Source: Vespula vulgaris (Eukaryota; Arthropoda; Insecta; Hymenoptera; Vespidae). Taken from it: DNA of 64,000 bases. Below, piece by piece: positions 11,728 through 23,900 of this stretch; the first letter of the stretch is position 1; each line of letters opens with the position of its first letter. Where the stretch lies: assembly GCF_905475345.1 (NCBI RefSeq), contig NC_066594.1:5783501-5847500 (forward strand), in the 5' to 3' direction. Position numbers and translations under genes: made by a program. A model generated the notes under the pieces. That model had not been told where the DNA came from and ran no database searches. It worked only from the letters and a program-made list of their open reading frames with translations.

Positions 11728-14670
11728 TTATTCCACAGCTGTTTTTCGGGCAAATGCTGTGAGCGACAACATCTCATTGGGATCGGTAGGAAGCCGCGAG
11801 AACTCAATTTCTTCGCTAATACTGTGCTCTGGAATTTGTGATAAAATATAATTTTAATCACAATTATTAATCATGTATTTTTGTACGAGAGAAAAAAATA
11901 GTTATTCGTGATAAATAAATTGTGATAAAATAAAACTATAATAGTTATTTACCAGATGGTTCGATCGGCCACTGTTTATGAGACGGTGCATACAAACATA
12001 ATAGTGCTATAGTATAAATGTTCCACATGCCATAAACTCCAGTGAAAAAGGCAGATGTCATTTGTAATTCTATTTCCTCATCCCATTTCCATTGTCCTTC
12101 TGCAACCTATGCCAAATATACAATTCTTTATTTTTATAATGATCATAAGATTAGTAACTTTAAAAATATATGTATATGTGTGTGTGTGTGTGTGTATATG
12201 TAAAGATATTCCATGAAGTCATTACCTGACCAAGAATAAATCCAATAACTGTTAATGAAGCACATAATAATGTAGCAATCATCAAGAATTTAAAACGATA
12301 TATTACACCTTCGTAATGTAAACGACGTGCCGAACTCATAACGGGTAAAGTAGCTCTTTTTGCACTTATATTCATAAAGACTTTCCATATCATATAAGAT
12401 AGAAATATTAGATATACACCAGCTGATATTCCAGCCAAAATTATAAAAGACAACTATTATTTATCGTTTAAGGAATAAATATTTCAAACGAATTATAACA
12501 AATCTATTTAGTTTTAAGTTAAAAAGGAAGGATACTGCCACTTTAGTACCAAGATCTGTGACCCATATTGAATAGAACGGATTTCTTAATTGTACTCCAC
12601 GTTCGCACATATCAAAGATAAACAATGACAAGCATCCTATGCCTACTGCAGATAGATGACGCCAATAACATTTTAAAGAACTTCTTTGGTCAATATCCTA
12701 AAGAAATTTCATAATATTTAAGAAAAAAAAATTAAGTTATAATTTTCAATACAATTTCGAATAATAATATCTCAAACGCACCTGAATCTGATGTAGCATA
12801 ACGTAGTGTCACATGAAAAAAATAATTATAATAAATACATTTTTTAAGGATATAGATAAGAGAAAAAAGATTATAATTGTATGAACATAAAAGAGAAAGA
12901 TTCTTACCATAAGATGTTCCCCTGCAAAGACAAGCCAAAAAGATAAAAGCGTCGCATAAAATATTCCTTGTCTGATATCACCCAAAAGAAGCATAAATGG
13001 CATATCATATGCAAGAGTTAAATATTCCATAGGCACTGCAATAATTAATATATTATCTTATACTTATTTTTTAATTTTATATAAATGTAATTACGCATTT
13101 GTGTGAATAATAACGTACAATTTAAAATTGTTAATGTTATTCCTAAAGCAAAGAGCATATATTCCAAAAGGGCAGGTGATCTTGATAACATGTTAACTCT
13201 TCTCCAATACCACATCAAAATACTGAGTAAAATCGGGCAAAAAACAGTTTTAAGGCTTAACCATACTTTTGTAAAGCCACCATTTTGATTAATGGCCTGA
13301 AATGAAGTTAAGATTATATATAATATTTAGAAATATATTACAAAATAAAGTATAATTATATATGATGCATTGCTTACAGTAAGCCACAGATCTGTTATAT
13401 GTCCTAAGCCTTGATTGATATTCCTATCAGTATCAGCAGGAATACGAATATTTAACAAATAATAGTCATGAAACAATGATCCTAATTCAAACAAAGGTAT
13501 AACATTGCAATTATAGTTATATTGTTCCATTGCCTACAAATAAAACAATATTAATGGATAAACCATAAATGGTTGACTTATTTAAAAAAAAACATTAATT
13601 TTTTTACATCATCGATGCTACAATCCAAGATCCTTTCTATTATAGAAGATGCATATGGTTTCCATGCACCATCTGGATCTTCTTTGTTCCTATAAGCAAG
13701 CCTTGAATCCAGAGTTATTTTAGTTCTAGGTGCTATCATATGTAAAAAAAAAAATTATCTTTAAAATTAGAAAGTGTTAGATGCATATGCACATATGCAT
13801 ATACATATAAAATTAACTTACCAATTTGAATTTGACTGTGATATACAATATCCACCTGTAAAACTCCTATAAGATTTTGTTGCCATCTAGAATAATCCAA
13901 TTGCAAGCTACTACGTGGAGAAGGCATCTATAATATAATTCAAACAAATTTCTAGAAAGGTTCTACATTCTTGCAATTTGATATCACATTAACATAATAA
14001 TAATATTTTTACCTGAAATGTATAAACCACCTGATGTGCTTGATGATGGCTATCCAAATTAAAATGATCTATATCAACATGAGTACAAGAACCCTTGCCT
14101 CTTGAATAAAACCATTTTCCTGCGCCTGGTTCAGTTCCATTGATTCGTATATCCTTACAAGGTGTACTTAATATATTTTGACTTGTAGCTGGTGTAGGTG
14201 CTAAAAATAATAATTTTTAATAAATAAAGCAAAACATCGAAAGCTACAAGAAATATTTTTAAATAATAGATCATGTTATCATTTTAAATACGATTTTAAT
14301 AATATACGAATGATTAAAAAAATCAAATCAAATTAACAAAAAAAAAAAAAAAAAAATTCTAACAGCATCATATCATCAAAACACTTAACTAAAGTTATCT
14401 ATCCATTGTTGCGCGAAAATAAAATGCATTAATTAAAAAGAAATGAAAAGAATCATTGTTGTTCGTAAAAATAAAAAATGAAAATAAAAAATTCCAAAAA
14501 TTATTTATACTGACAGAAGAATCCCTTTAAGTGCGTTTAATAAATCGAATAAATTATTGCTTACCTATAAGACCGCCTATGAAAAAACACACGATTTGTA
14601 CAATAATCAGTAATATTACTAATACCGAAAGTTTCTTGCCGCTTAAATTTTCTATTATTGTACCCTGCAT
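11728..14670 (-). CDS. wls: wntless (Wls/Evi/Sprinter), Wnt cargo receptor, 11 coding exons
   Basis: Exons on the minus strand: 14565-14670, 14013-14200, 13822-13927, 13608-13732, 13378-13533, 13095-13296, 12908-13035, 12536-12697, 12226-12453, 11953-12106, 11728-11828. All have GT donors and AG acceptors, and the sum of 1656 nt gives 551 aa. Wls carries lipid-modified Wnt from the Golgi to the cell surface and returns by retromer. The N-terminal membrane segment is at about residues 11-34, followed by the lumenal domain with APRTK and LAYRN. Seven further hydrophobic segments include the family signatures LLGDIRQGIFYA, FDMCERGVQL, RRLHYEG and FFTGVYGMWN. The start is the ATG after ACACA, giving MQGTIIENLSGKKLSV. 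The length fits the family (541 aa in human). It shares a 962 bp head-to-head region with Strip. Confidence 0.97.
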
Positions 14671-15317
14671 TGTGTTGTCGTTTTAATGCAGTAAATCGTT
14701 TCAACGGACAAAAAGCTTTCTTCGATATACAAAATCGTATCGAACAGAAGCGTTTGCCGAGAACTTGAGTTTATTGGCCCCTCCTTTTCCCAGGACTCCA
14801 GACAAAAGCGGCGCGATTCTATTTAAATGTCTTTCATGATTGGTTATTTTAACAATTTGAAAAAAAAAAAAAAAGAAAACAAAAAGAAAAGATCTAAATT
14901 TTATTCTTTAGGAAAGGAAAAATATTCGTGAGTATATAATTTTTCACGTAACATTTATATCAGCGATTAAAATCGATTAATCGTACCGAGAAATCGCGAG
15001 TAATTATTAAAATGTATTTCTTTGTCATGCACGATCAAAGAAGAACAAACGTAAGAAGAAATCAAACATATTTATATTTCTCGAACATTTTCTTCGATTT
15101 TCTCAATTTTTTATCATTGATCAAATTCAAAAAAAAAGGATGCAAGCTAGAAATAACTTTGTTATAAATGAAGTGCCGAAAGCTTCTTACGAGTCACGCA
15201 TGAGTACATAGCTAATTGGATTAATATAGGAACGTGTAGTTGTCCAGAAATAGTATATATCGGTATGTATATGTATATATATAGTCGTTGGTAGGAAAGT
15301 TACTGGTGCGACTTATA

Positions 15318-15354
15318 CTCTCGTACGCGAGAGTTTTGTCCAGATCGGACAAAA
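15318..15354. promoter_or_regulatory. Two adjacent inverted-repeat dyads upstream of Strip
   Basis: CTCTCG/CGAGAG arms around TACG (15318-15333) are followed at once by TTTTGTCC (15334-15341) and GGACAAAA (15347-15354), perfect 8 bp arms with a 5 bp spacer. This could be a pair of factor sites or a leader RNA structure. Confidence 0.5.
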
Positions 15355-15439
15355 CGAATCGAGCCTAGAACTTGCTTGCAGTTTATAGTCCTTGCAAGAA
15401 TAATTTCTGAATCAGTTATTCGATTATCAGAGGTACGGA

Positions 15440-15502
15440 ATGTGTGTTGCTTCGATTCGAAAATTATGAATTCTTTTTTATAATATGCACTGTCCGCATT
15501 AG
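15440..15502 (+). other. Three short uORFs in the probable Strip 5' leader
   Basis: ATG at 15440 reads nine codons to TGA at 15469. ATG at 15466 overlaps that stop and ends at 15483. ATG at 15485 ends with TAG at 15502. If transcription starts upstream of 15440 and this segment is not spliced out, ribosomes meet all three before the main start at 15633. Confidence 0.45.
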
Positions 15503-15632
15503 TTTTTGTATTTTCAAACGTGAGCCTGTCCGTACGGTTTTAGTAGAAAATCGGGAATACTATAAGACATTGTCTACTTTAAATGTGTCCATCGGTTTCT
15601 CTTCCCGTTCCTACTCTAATCATTATCACAAA

Positions 15633-18600
15633 ATGTTATGTGACGTTCCGATGGATGCAAATGGAAATGGGAAGCGGGATTTTCCACGTGTAGGTTATCG
15701 ACGAAAAGTTGATCCAGATGTAAGTGAGGTAAAGTAAAATGACTTTTCATTCGAAAGTTACAAGATCATTATGTTGACAGAAGATCACGCATGATGATTC
15801 ACAAGTATATTGATTTTTTTCTTAACCTAATCTTCAATAGATCGTAATATACATTATTGAGACTTGTGACGTATATATTACTTTTACAAATCATACCGAT
15901 TGTTTGAATTATGATAAGGAATATTAAGATCTACAAGCTTCGTTGTCGATCTATAGTTTTCTTTTTTATTCTTAGGATGAACCAAAAAGTGTTGATTTGG
16001 ATTTTGTTTATGACGATGCTGACACACACGCCAATGAGATCGCCGAATTATACAGCTATACCGAACAATATGAGTTACAACTTAATCTCAAAGTAAGATC
16101 ATAGATATTATCAATTGAATTGTTTGCACGATCAGTCGTTTACTTATATATTTTCATTGTAGGCATTTGAAGATCAAATGGAATGGTATAAGCTATGTCC
16201 TTGGTGGCAAAAGTTAGATGCATCTCAAAAAAAATCAGTTGTATATAAATTGTTAGATCAGTTGGAAGTATCCAATAAACAGTTAAGGATGAAAGCTGCG
16301 CGTTGTATCTTATATTTAGTTCAAGGCTGTTGGGCTGAAGTACAATCTGACAAAGAACAGCAAGACTGGACGAGAAAAAATGTTATGCTGCTTTATGAAG
16401 CTGGTGTCTTTCCGGCGTTTGTAGAGCTTTTAAATATTGAAATTGAGTAAGTTTCGATTTATCTTTAATGAAGTAATGACAAATTATATTTTAACACATT
16501 TTTCTGATTGCCTTTTAGAAACAGTACAACTGCTAGCTTAGCTATGAGGAAATTAGCTGTTAGTCTTGCAGATTCTGTTGACTTGAGAATAATTCTATCT
16601 GTTTTATATATCATCACAGAAGTTATGAGAGAAGAAATAAAAAGTAAAGAATACAGTGTTTATGTAGACTATGTTGAATCTTTCAAGGAGGAACTTGGTA
16701 ATTATCAAAGATTGAAGATATATTTCTTAGTAAACCCATTATTACTCTGATTATTTTTTTCAGTAAATCCATATGGCGAGGAATTACTTATCGTAAAACT
16801 TCTTGGAATGGTGACTTGTTTTTGTAGTGGATCTGCACCTCATTTTCCTATAAAAAAAGTTCTCTTACTTTTATGGAAATTAATATTAGTTTCTTTGGGT
16901 GGTATTGATACTCTCAGAGAATTAAAGAAAAAATACAGAGAGGAAGCTGGTCTTGATACAGAACAAGAAGATACAATAGAAGTAGCAAGAACCATGAGGG
17001 CTAGTTCTCCTCCTGCTAGTGCACCAGATTTAATAGAAACACAGAATCAGAAATGTAATAAAAGACCTCTTAGACGGGTTAGTTTTTGTTATCTTATCTT
17101 TTATTATATAAATTTATCTCACATTTAATTATATAATATGAAATATTTTATAGAGTTTAATGAAACAAAGTTCATTAGACGAGCCAGGCTTAGGTATGGA
17201 GTACGAGGGTGGAGAGCCAGGAAATAATGCTGCAGCAAATGAAGGTGAAGGAGAGATGGTCAACCTCATAAGTCAACCAGGTATCCCTGGTTGGAATCAA
17301 ACTTACTATGAAGATCAAAATAATCAATCTCAATTAAGGCCTTACACTCCACAGATGAACAAAGGGAAAGATAAGCTACATTACTAACTTTTACAATAGT
17401 GAATATTTAATTATTTAAAATGACTGTTTTTAATATATTTATTTTTATCTTGTAGGTCTACCTTGGACACCAAAAGTAAGACAGAAAGATGTTGACACGT
17501 TCCTGGAAGTGTCCAGACTTAAATTCGTTGGTTATAAATTACAAGGAGATAGAGAGAGTTTAGCTGGTTTACCTCAACCAATACACGAAGGTGTCAACAC
17601 GCTTAAAAGAGTAAGCTAAACATTCTTTTTATGTAATATAAGATCTAAATAACTGATTATTATACGTACACATTTTTAGCATATGTATACATCTTTAGCT
17701 GAAGTTCAAATTCAAGAGGAGGAAGAAATAGCTAGAAATCCAATGAGCACTCCAGAACCTCCTCTTCGTCAAACTCCAACAGAAATTTTATATCAAGCCA
17801 TATTACCCAATCTTCCACAGTACATGATTGCATTATTAAAAATTTTACTTGCTGCTGCACCAACTAGTAAAGCTAAGACGGATAGTATTAATATAATGGC
17901 TGATGTTTTGCCAGAAGAAATGCCGTATGTTAAATATTTTTTATAACGTTTAACATAAGTAAAATCAATTATAGTTTTACGATAAATCGAATAATTTTGT
18001 TTTGTAGAATGACAGTTTTACAGTCAATGAAATTGGGAAACGATGTTAGTAGGCATAAGGAAATCATTGTTAAAGCAGTTTCTGCTATTTTACTTCTTCT
18101 ACTAAAACACTTCAAATTAAATCATATATATCAATTTGAATTTATGTCCCAACATTTAGTATTTGCTAACTGTATACCTCTTGTGTTGAAGTTTTTGAAT
18201 CAAAACATCCTATCTTATATAGAAGCAAGACACGTGTAAGTTAAACTTCATTTTTTTCTACAAATTCGATTGCTGTTTTTTGTAATTGCTTTAAATTCAT
18301 TGCAGAATTCCTCTTTTGGACTTTCCCATGTGTGTTATTGGCGATCAACCAGAACTAACGCCTGAAAGTCTTGAAATTGGGGACAATCAAACGTATTCTT
18401 GGCGTAATATTTTTTCATGTATTAATTTGTTAAGAATTTTGAACAAATTAACCAAATGGAAACACAGTAGAATTATGGTAAGTTAGAGAGAGAGAGAGAG
18501 GGAGGGATATTTGTAATAGTTTTTATAATCAATAGATTATTTAAAAAAAAATTATTTTCATTCGTTCATAGATGCTAGTAGTTTTTAAATCAGCACCCAT

Positions 18601-19148
18601 TTTAAAACGTACATTAAAGGTCAGACATGCTATGATGCAATTATACGTTCTAAAACTGTTAAAAATGCAAACTAAATATCTTGGACGACAATGGCGAAAA
18701 ACAAACATGAAAACTATAAGTGTAATTTATGCAAAAGTTAGGCATCGTCTTAACGATGACTGGGCCTATGGTAATGGTAAGTCATTTAATTATTTTTATT
18801 GCTCTTGCATAGATTACGATACCGAATCATTTTCTTTCCTATATCTTTACAACGTGTTGTTACATATGCATATGTTTTATAGATTTAGAAGCACGACCAT
18901 GGGATTTTCAAGTTGAGGAATGTGAATTACGTACTTGTGTTGATCAGTTTAATAATCGACGATATTCCAATGCTCCAAAAGACGAAGAATTAGAACCCGT
19001 TGATACGTCTGTTACTTCTGTACTTGGCACGAATGTAAAATTAACAGAAGAATTTAAACAACATTACGAATTATGGCTACAACAAGAAGTGTTTCAAAGA
19101 AGTATTAATTGGGATGAACTGTTGGATCCTGAAGCTTGTGAAATTTAA
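15633..19148 (+). CDS. Strip: Strip, striatin-interacting protein (STRIP1/2, FAM40 family), STRIPAK core subunit, 12 coding exons
   Basis: Exons: 15633-15719, 15976-16092, 16163-16446, 16519-16697, 16764-17077, 17154-17364, 17456-17610, 17680-17924, 18008-18235, 18306-18477, 18572-18776, 18883-19148. They total 2463 nt, or 820 aa (human STRIP1 is 837). STRIP links striatin, PP2A and GCK kinases in STRIPAK, acting in Hippo signalling, endosome traffic and the cytoskeleton. The N-terminal half shows ELYSYTE, LDGLEV-like and RASSPPASAPDLIE. The C-terminal half (DUF3402-type) shows KGLPWTPKVRQKD, LPQYMIALLKILLAAAPTSK, LLLLKHFKLNH and KTKYLGRQWRK-like stretches. The start is the ATG after CACAAA. 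An open in-frame stretch runs upstream to about 15444 without an ATG. Exon 1 could also end at 15728 (GAG before GTAAAG), in the same phase. The exon 6 donor reads GGAAAG rather than GTAAAG (see findings). Confidence 0.96.
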
Positions 19149-20489
19149 ACTTTGAATAAGTGTAAAGTATAGAAATAGTATTTTCATCAATTGATAGACC
19201 TGGATCAAATTTTGACATTTTTACAAATCATATACTACTGTGAAAAGTGTTCAAAAGACATTGCCATATCAACATTTGATTATAAACTGATTTCTTTTTA
19301 ATTTGTATACGTTGTAATGGATGGCTCTAATATAGCGAATGTTTATCGAATAAACTAGCTAATTTTAGAGTAAATGTTCGTAAATTGCAACATAAGTTCT
19401 TTCTTTATGTTTCTTCATTTAGATTTATCCATTGTATTATTTGTGCAATCTCTATTGTTGATGGCAAAAAATTTATTTCTTGAATACTAATTAATTAATA
19501 AGTGGGTATATTATCCTCTTCTCTATATGTAATTATTAAAGATTAAGAAATTATATTACGATTTATCACTTCATATTTTCACATTATATCATCTAGCTTT
19601 ATATACATTTATTTATAATAACGCAACGGATATATTTCCCGATACGATATGTATTATACCAAATTGAACTTTCCATATTTTATATGAGTTTTATATGTAC
19701 CCACCTTCTCCATTATAACAGCGACAATATGCAAGTATAATTATAACGTCTTAGAACATTGATGTTCGATTACAGGAACTTACTAATTCAGTCTATTTGT
19801 GTTTATTGCCAAAAAAAAAAAAGAAAAAAAATATAGTAATTTTATTGACTTATATAATCCACATGTAATTGATCTTTTTGTATAAAAAAAGAGAAAGAGC
19901 CGAAGAGAAATAACATAGCACTATATTTAAATGTATAGTATTATACTATATACACATCACAATTGGCTTGTCATAATATTCAAAATAACAGATTTGGAAA
20001 ATTTTAGATACAAAAATATGAGTAAACTTTCTCTATCGAACGATGCCAAGCCGATAACATCTCTCTCCCTCTCTCATTTATGTTGTTTAACTGATGTATA
20101 TTATCTATATTTCAAGTGATTGGCACAATGTTTAAATTGTCAAGATTTAATAAAAGTATGACATAAGTAGAAACTAGCTTTGTATCTTTCACCCTGAAAT
20201 AAATAAACTCATTTTTGCGAAAGGAGTTTCATTTATAACAAATAGGAGTACACGTACATATATAGATAAGAAAATATCTCTCTGTAATACCAAAATATAT
20301 GTATATATATATATATATATGTCATCAATGTAGAAAGATTCATAAATACTGTGTACAAAATTACAGAAATACCATCTTAATTATTGTACAAAATCTTGAT
20401 AGATCACAATCACAGATTGTATAATAATAAATTGGTTTTTATATTCTTATCAGCTTCACAATGATATAAACTTAATGTTCTATATTACT
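19149..20489. other. Convergent 3' flanks of Strip and G6PD
   Basis: Spacer of 1.3 kb between two stop codons facing each other. It is AT-rich, with a TA run near 20303-20320. It should hold both 3' UTRs. No further gene was seen. Confidence 0.6.
19349..19354 (+). terminator. Candidate Strip polyadenylation signal AATAAA
   Basis: First canonical AATAAA after the Strip stop codon, 200 bp downstream. It is followed by T-rich sequence. Confidence 0.5.
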
Positions 20490-20932
20490 TCATGAAGATA
20501 TCCATTTGTAGGAACCATAATAAGCAAAATTATTTTGTTTTGCTTTGTCATCGGCTTCTTTTGGTCCACGAGAGCCATATCTGAAAATTTGTTATACGTT
20601 TTGTTAAAACAAAAAAAAAATACGCGTTAATGGAGAGTTAAAAAATAAATATAAAAAATACTCGCTTATAAGGAATTGGTTGTATTTTTTCATTTTCAAT
20701 TTGATGTAACAAAGGTGTAAAAATTCTCCACGCTTCGTAAAGTTCGTCGCTACGAACAAAATGCATTTGTGATCCACAAAAAACGTCCAAAATCAATCTT
20801 TCATAAGCGTCAGGTAATTTCAAATCCTGCGATAAAAGTTACAAATTATTTTGAAAGAAGAAGAAAAAAAAAAAAGGAAAATAAGAAAGAAGATCGTTCT
20901 CTTTTTAGCGAAGAAAAGAACAATGATCATTA

Positions 20933-20974
<42 letters not shown>

Positions 20975-23900
20975 GACAATACAACGTGTATATTCACCTT
21001 GTATCTATTACCATACGTGAGATCTAATTCCGTTTCTTCCATATCAAACGTGATACCAGGTGATTTTGTCATCATTTTTACGTACAATGCCTCGCCAGGT
21101 TGTACTCTTATAACTAATTCGTTTCTTTTTGTTTTACCATCGAATATATCACCGGGTACATCTTGATATTGAACTCTAACTTCGGCCTTGCGCTCGTTCA
21201 GAGCTACAGAGTATAACAATATTTTATTGTGCAATTAGAAACTCCTTCCTTTGATAAATTAAAAACTAATTCCACGAAATTATTTCACCTTTTCCACATC
21301 GAAGAATAAAGGGAACGCCATCCCATCGTTCATTATTAATCTTCAGTACCGCTAGTGCATAAGTTGGAGTGTTCGAACCTGGAGGTACCGTAGGATCATC
21401 TAAATATCCTGCATGAGCCTCGGGATTGTTGGACTCTGGATTTCCTACATATTGTCCTAAAACTACGTTGTCCAATTCCAATTGTTTTATACATCTTAAG
21501 ACTTTAACCTTTTCATCTCTGAAAATAAAACAACGGGTAACAAAATGTGTTAGTGTTTTGAGCTATGATGGAAATTTCACGTATAACGATAACGACGTCG
21601 GATCTTATTTAGAATTTTTTTTTTTTTTAATAAGATCATTAATATTTAACCTGATATCATTTGGATGACACGAGGCAGGTTTCTCCATCGCAACGAGGGA
21701 GAGTATCTGCAGCAAATGATTTTGCATCACGTCCCTAATTATACCAAACTCATCGAAGTATCCACCTCTTCCTTGAGTACCAAACGGTTCCTTAAATGAT
21801 ATCTGTACGGAAGCTATGTTATCTCTGTTCCAACTTGGATTGAATATCCTATTTCCAAATCTCAAAGTCATTAGATTTTGAACCATCTCTTTTCCAAGAT
21901 AATGATCTATCCGATAGATCTGTTCTTCGTCGAAAAGTGATGCAAGATGATCGGAAAGACGTTGAGACGAAACTGCGTCTCGACCGAATGGTTTTTCTAT
22001 GATAATTCTTGTCCAACCTCTGTAAAGGAAAGGTATCCGCTCATTAGGCGCACGGCAATATCGAACGTTTACATAATCCTGACGCAACTTAAGAAGACAA
22101 AAAAAAAGAGGAAAGCGAAAAAGAAAAGGAAAAAAAAAAGAAAGAAAGAAACAAGCTTACTTTTGACCCATACAGACATTTCTGATGTGTACAGTAACCG
22201 TTCCAAAAACGGAGGGTGGTAAAGCCAAATAAAAAAGTCTATTAGCCATCGAGACCTGTTCTTGTTTTTGCAATTCCTTGTTCAACGATCTAAAATGTTC
22301 CTCTGAGTCGTAGGTACCGCTAACGTAATGATTCAATTTCCAAAATTCCTCGTATTTATATTCCTCATCCGGTTTAACTTTCATATAAGGATGACACTTT
22401 TCTCGCAATTGTTTAACAGTCATGTTGCTTCTAGCATAACCGAAAAATGTTGTTGTTTTTGGTAAAAGATTGTCTCGGAATAGCCACCAGAGTGTCGGAT
22501 AGATCTTCTTCTTCGCTAGATCACCCTATCCAATGTATAATGTTATTTTCAAGGTGTTCTTTAATGGAATAAATTTCGAAATAAATCCAAGATATTTTCT
22601 AAATCGTATTTTCTACTTACAGAAGCTCCGAGTGTTACAAACACGTGTGGCAAAAGTCTGTCAAAATGGGTACCTTCGAGGTGATCCATTTCATCCGACT
22701 TTAAAGATTGTCGGATGAATTGCAGACTCTCCTCCGTGGATGTTTCTAAGGCAACATCGTACAAGTATTAGAAGAAGAAAAAAAAAAGAAATTTCTTTCT
22801 TTTTTTTTTTTTTTTTTTTTACTATTTATATTATTTTTATACGAAGAAATTAATAGAAGAAAAAAATAAATATAATTAATGTTACGCGTAATCGACTAAT
22901 AATTCATCATCAGCTTTTACGTTTTACTACAACTAAAGTGTGTATTGTCATCAATCCAATTGAATTTAATATACGAAACTACCGGATAATTTATCATCTT
23001 ATTCGTATGTATCAAACGAACGAGCGAACGCAATAGTGAACGTACATAATTGCACTTGTCTATCCTCGTGATCCTGACATAACCAGGATGTCGACAATAA
23101 CGAGACTGAAGATTGAAAGGCAAGATTCTTATAGCATGTGTTCAAAAAGAAAATCTCTAAAATATCTCGAGAATATTCCTCAAAAAAAAAAAAAAGAAAA
23201 AAAAACAGAATGAATATATATAAATAAATATATATATATAAAATTCATAAATTCATTTCACGTATGTAGATACTTATTACTTTGGAGAGTTTAAGAGAAT
23301 AAAAAGAAAAACAATAACAACAAAAACAACAACAAAATGCAAGACGAATATTCTCCTTTCACGTTTGAAAGAAAAACGACGGTAGAGTTTTACTTGAAAT
23401 GATAATCTTTTCTACTTACTCAGCATATTTGTAATTTTGATAATATAAAATAAATTGTCAAGGAGAAATGTAAAGTTAAACGATGACAATGACGTTCTTT
23501 TTATAAAATAAAGTTCGTTTCTAAAAAGTACGTTATCGGGGCATCTGCACGCTATGACATCGTAACTCGAACTGATCGACAGTATCGATAGATCACGTTC
23601 GTTCCTCTATTCTAAGCGCCTAAGGAAAATGCGCAAAGACGTAAAACTTACTCGTCGCGGTATAGCGAACGATCAAGATACTAAAAGTAGAAAGATTATG
23701 AAGATAAAAATATTGTAGTATCTCTTCCATATAAATATTTGTTATTTTGATTTGAAAAGCACTTATAATAAAATAAGATCAGATTTAATGTAGATTTAAA
23801 AAAGAAAGAAAAAAATATGATCGCAGACCAACGAATTATTATTTTTTATTTCAAATAATTTGAATTCTCGTTGAATCAAGATGTATAATTAATTCGTTCG

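Larger units (their letters stand above)
14671..15632. promoter_or_regulatory. Head-to-head wntless/Strip intergenic region (likely bidirectional promoter plus Strip 5' UTR)
   Basis: These 962 bp separate the start codons of two divergently transcribed genes. The half nearest wntless is AT-rich. The half nearest Strip holds two adjacent dyads (15318-15354) and three short upstream open reading frames (15440-15502). Shared control is inferred only from the layout; no start sites can be read from the sequence. Confidence 0.55.
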
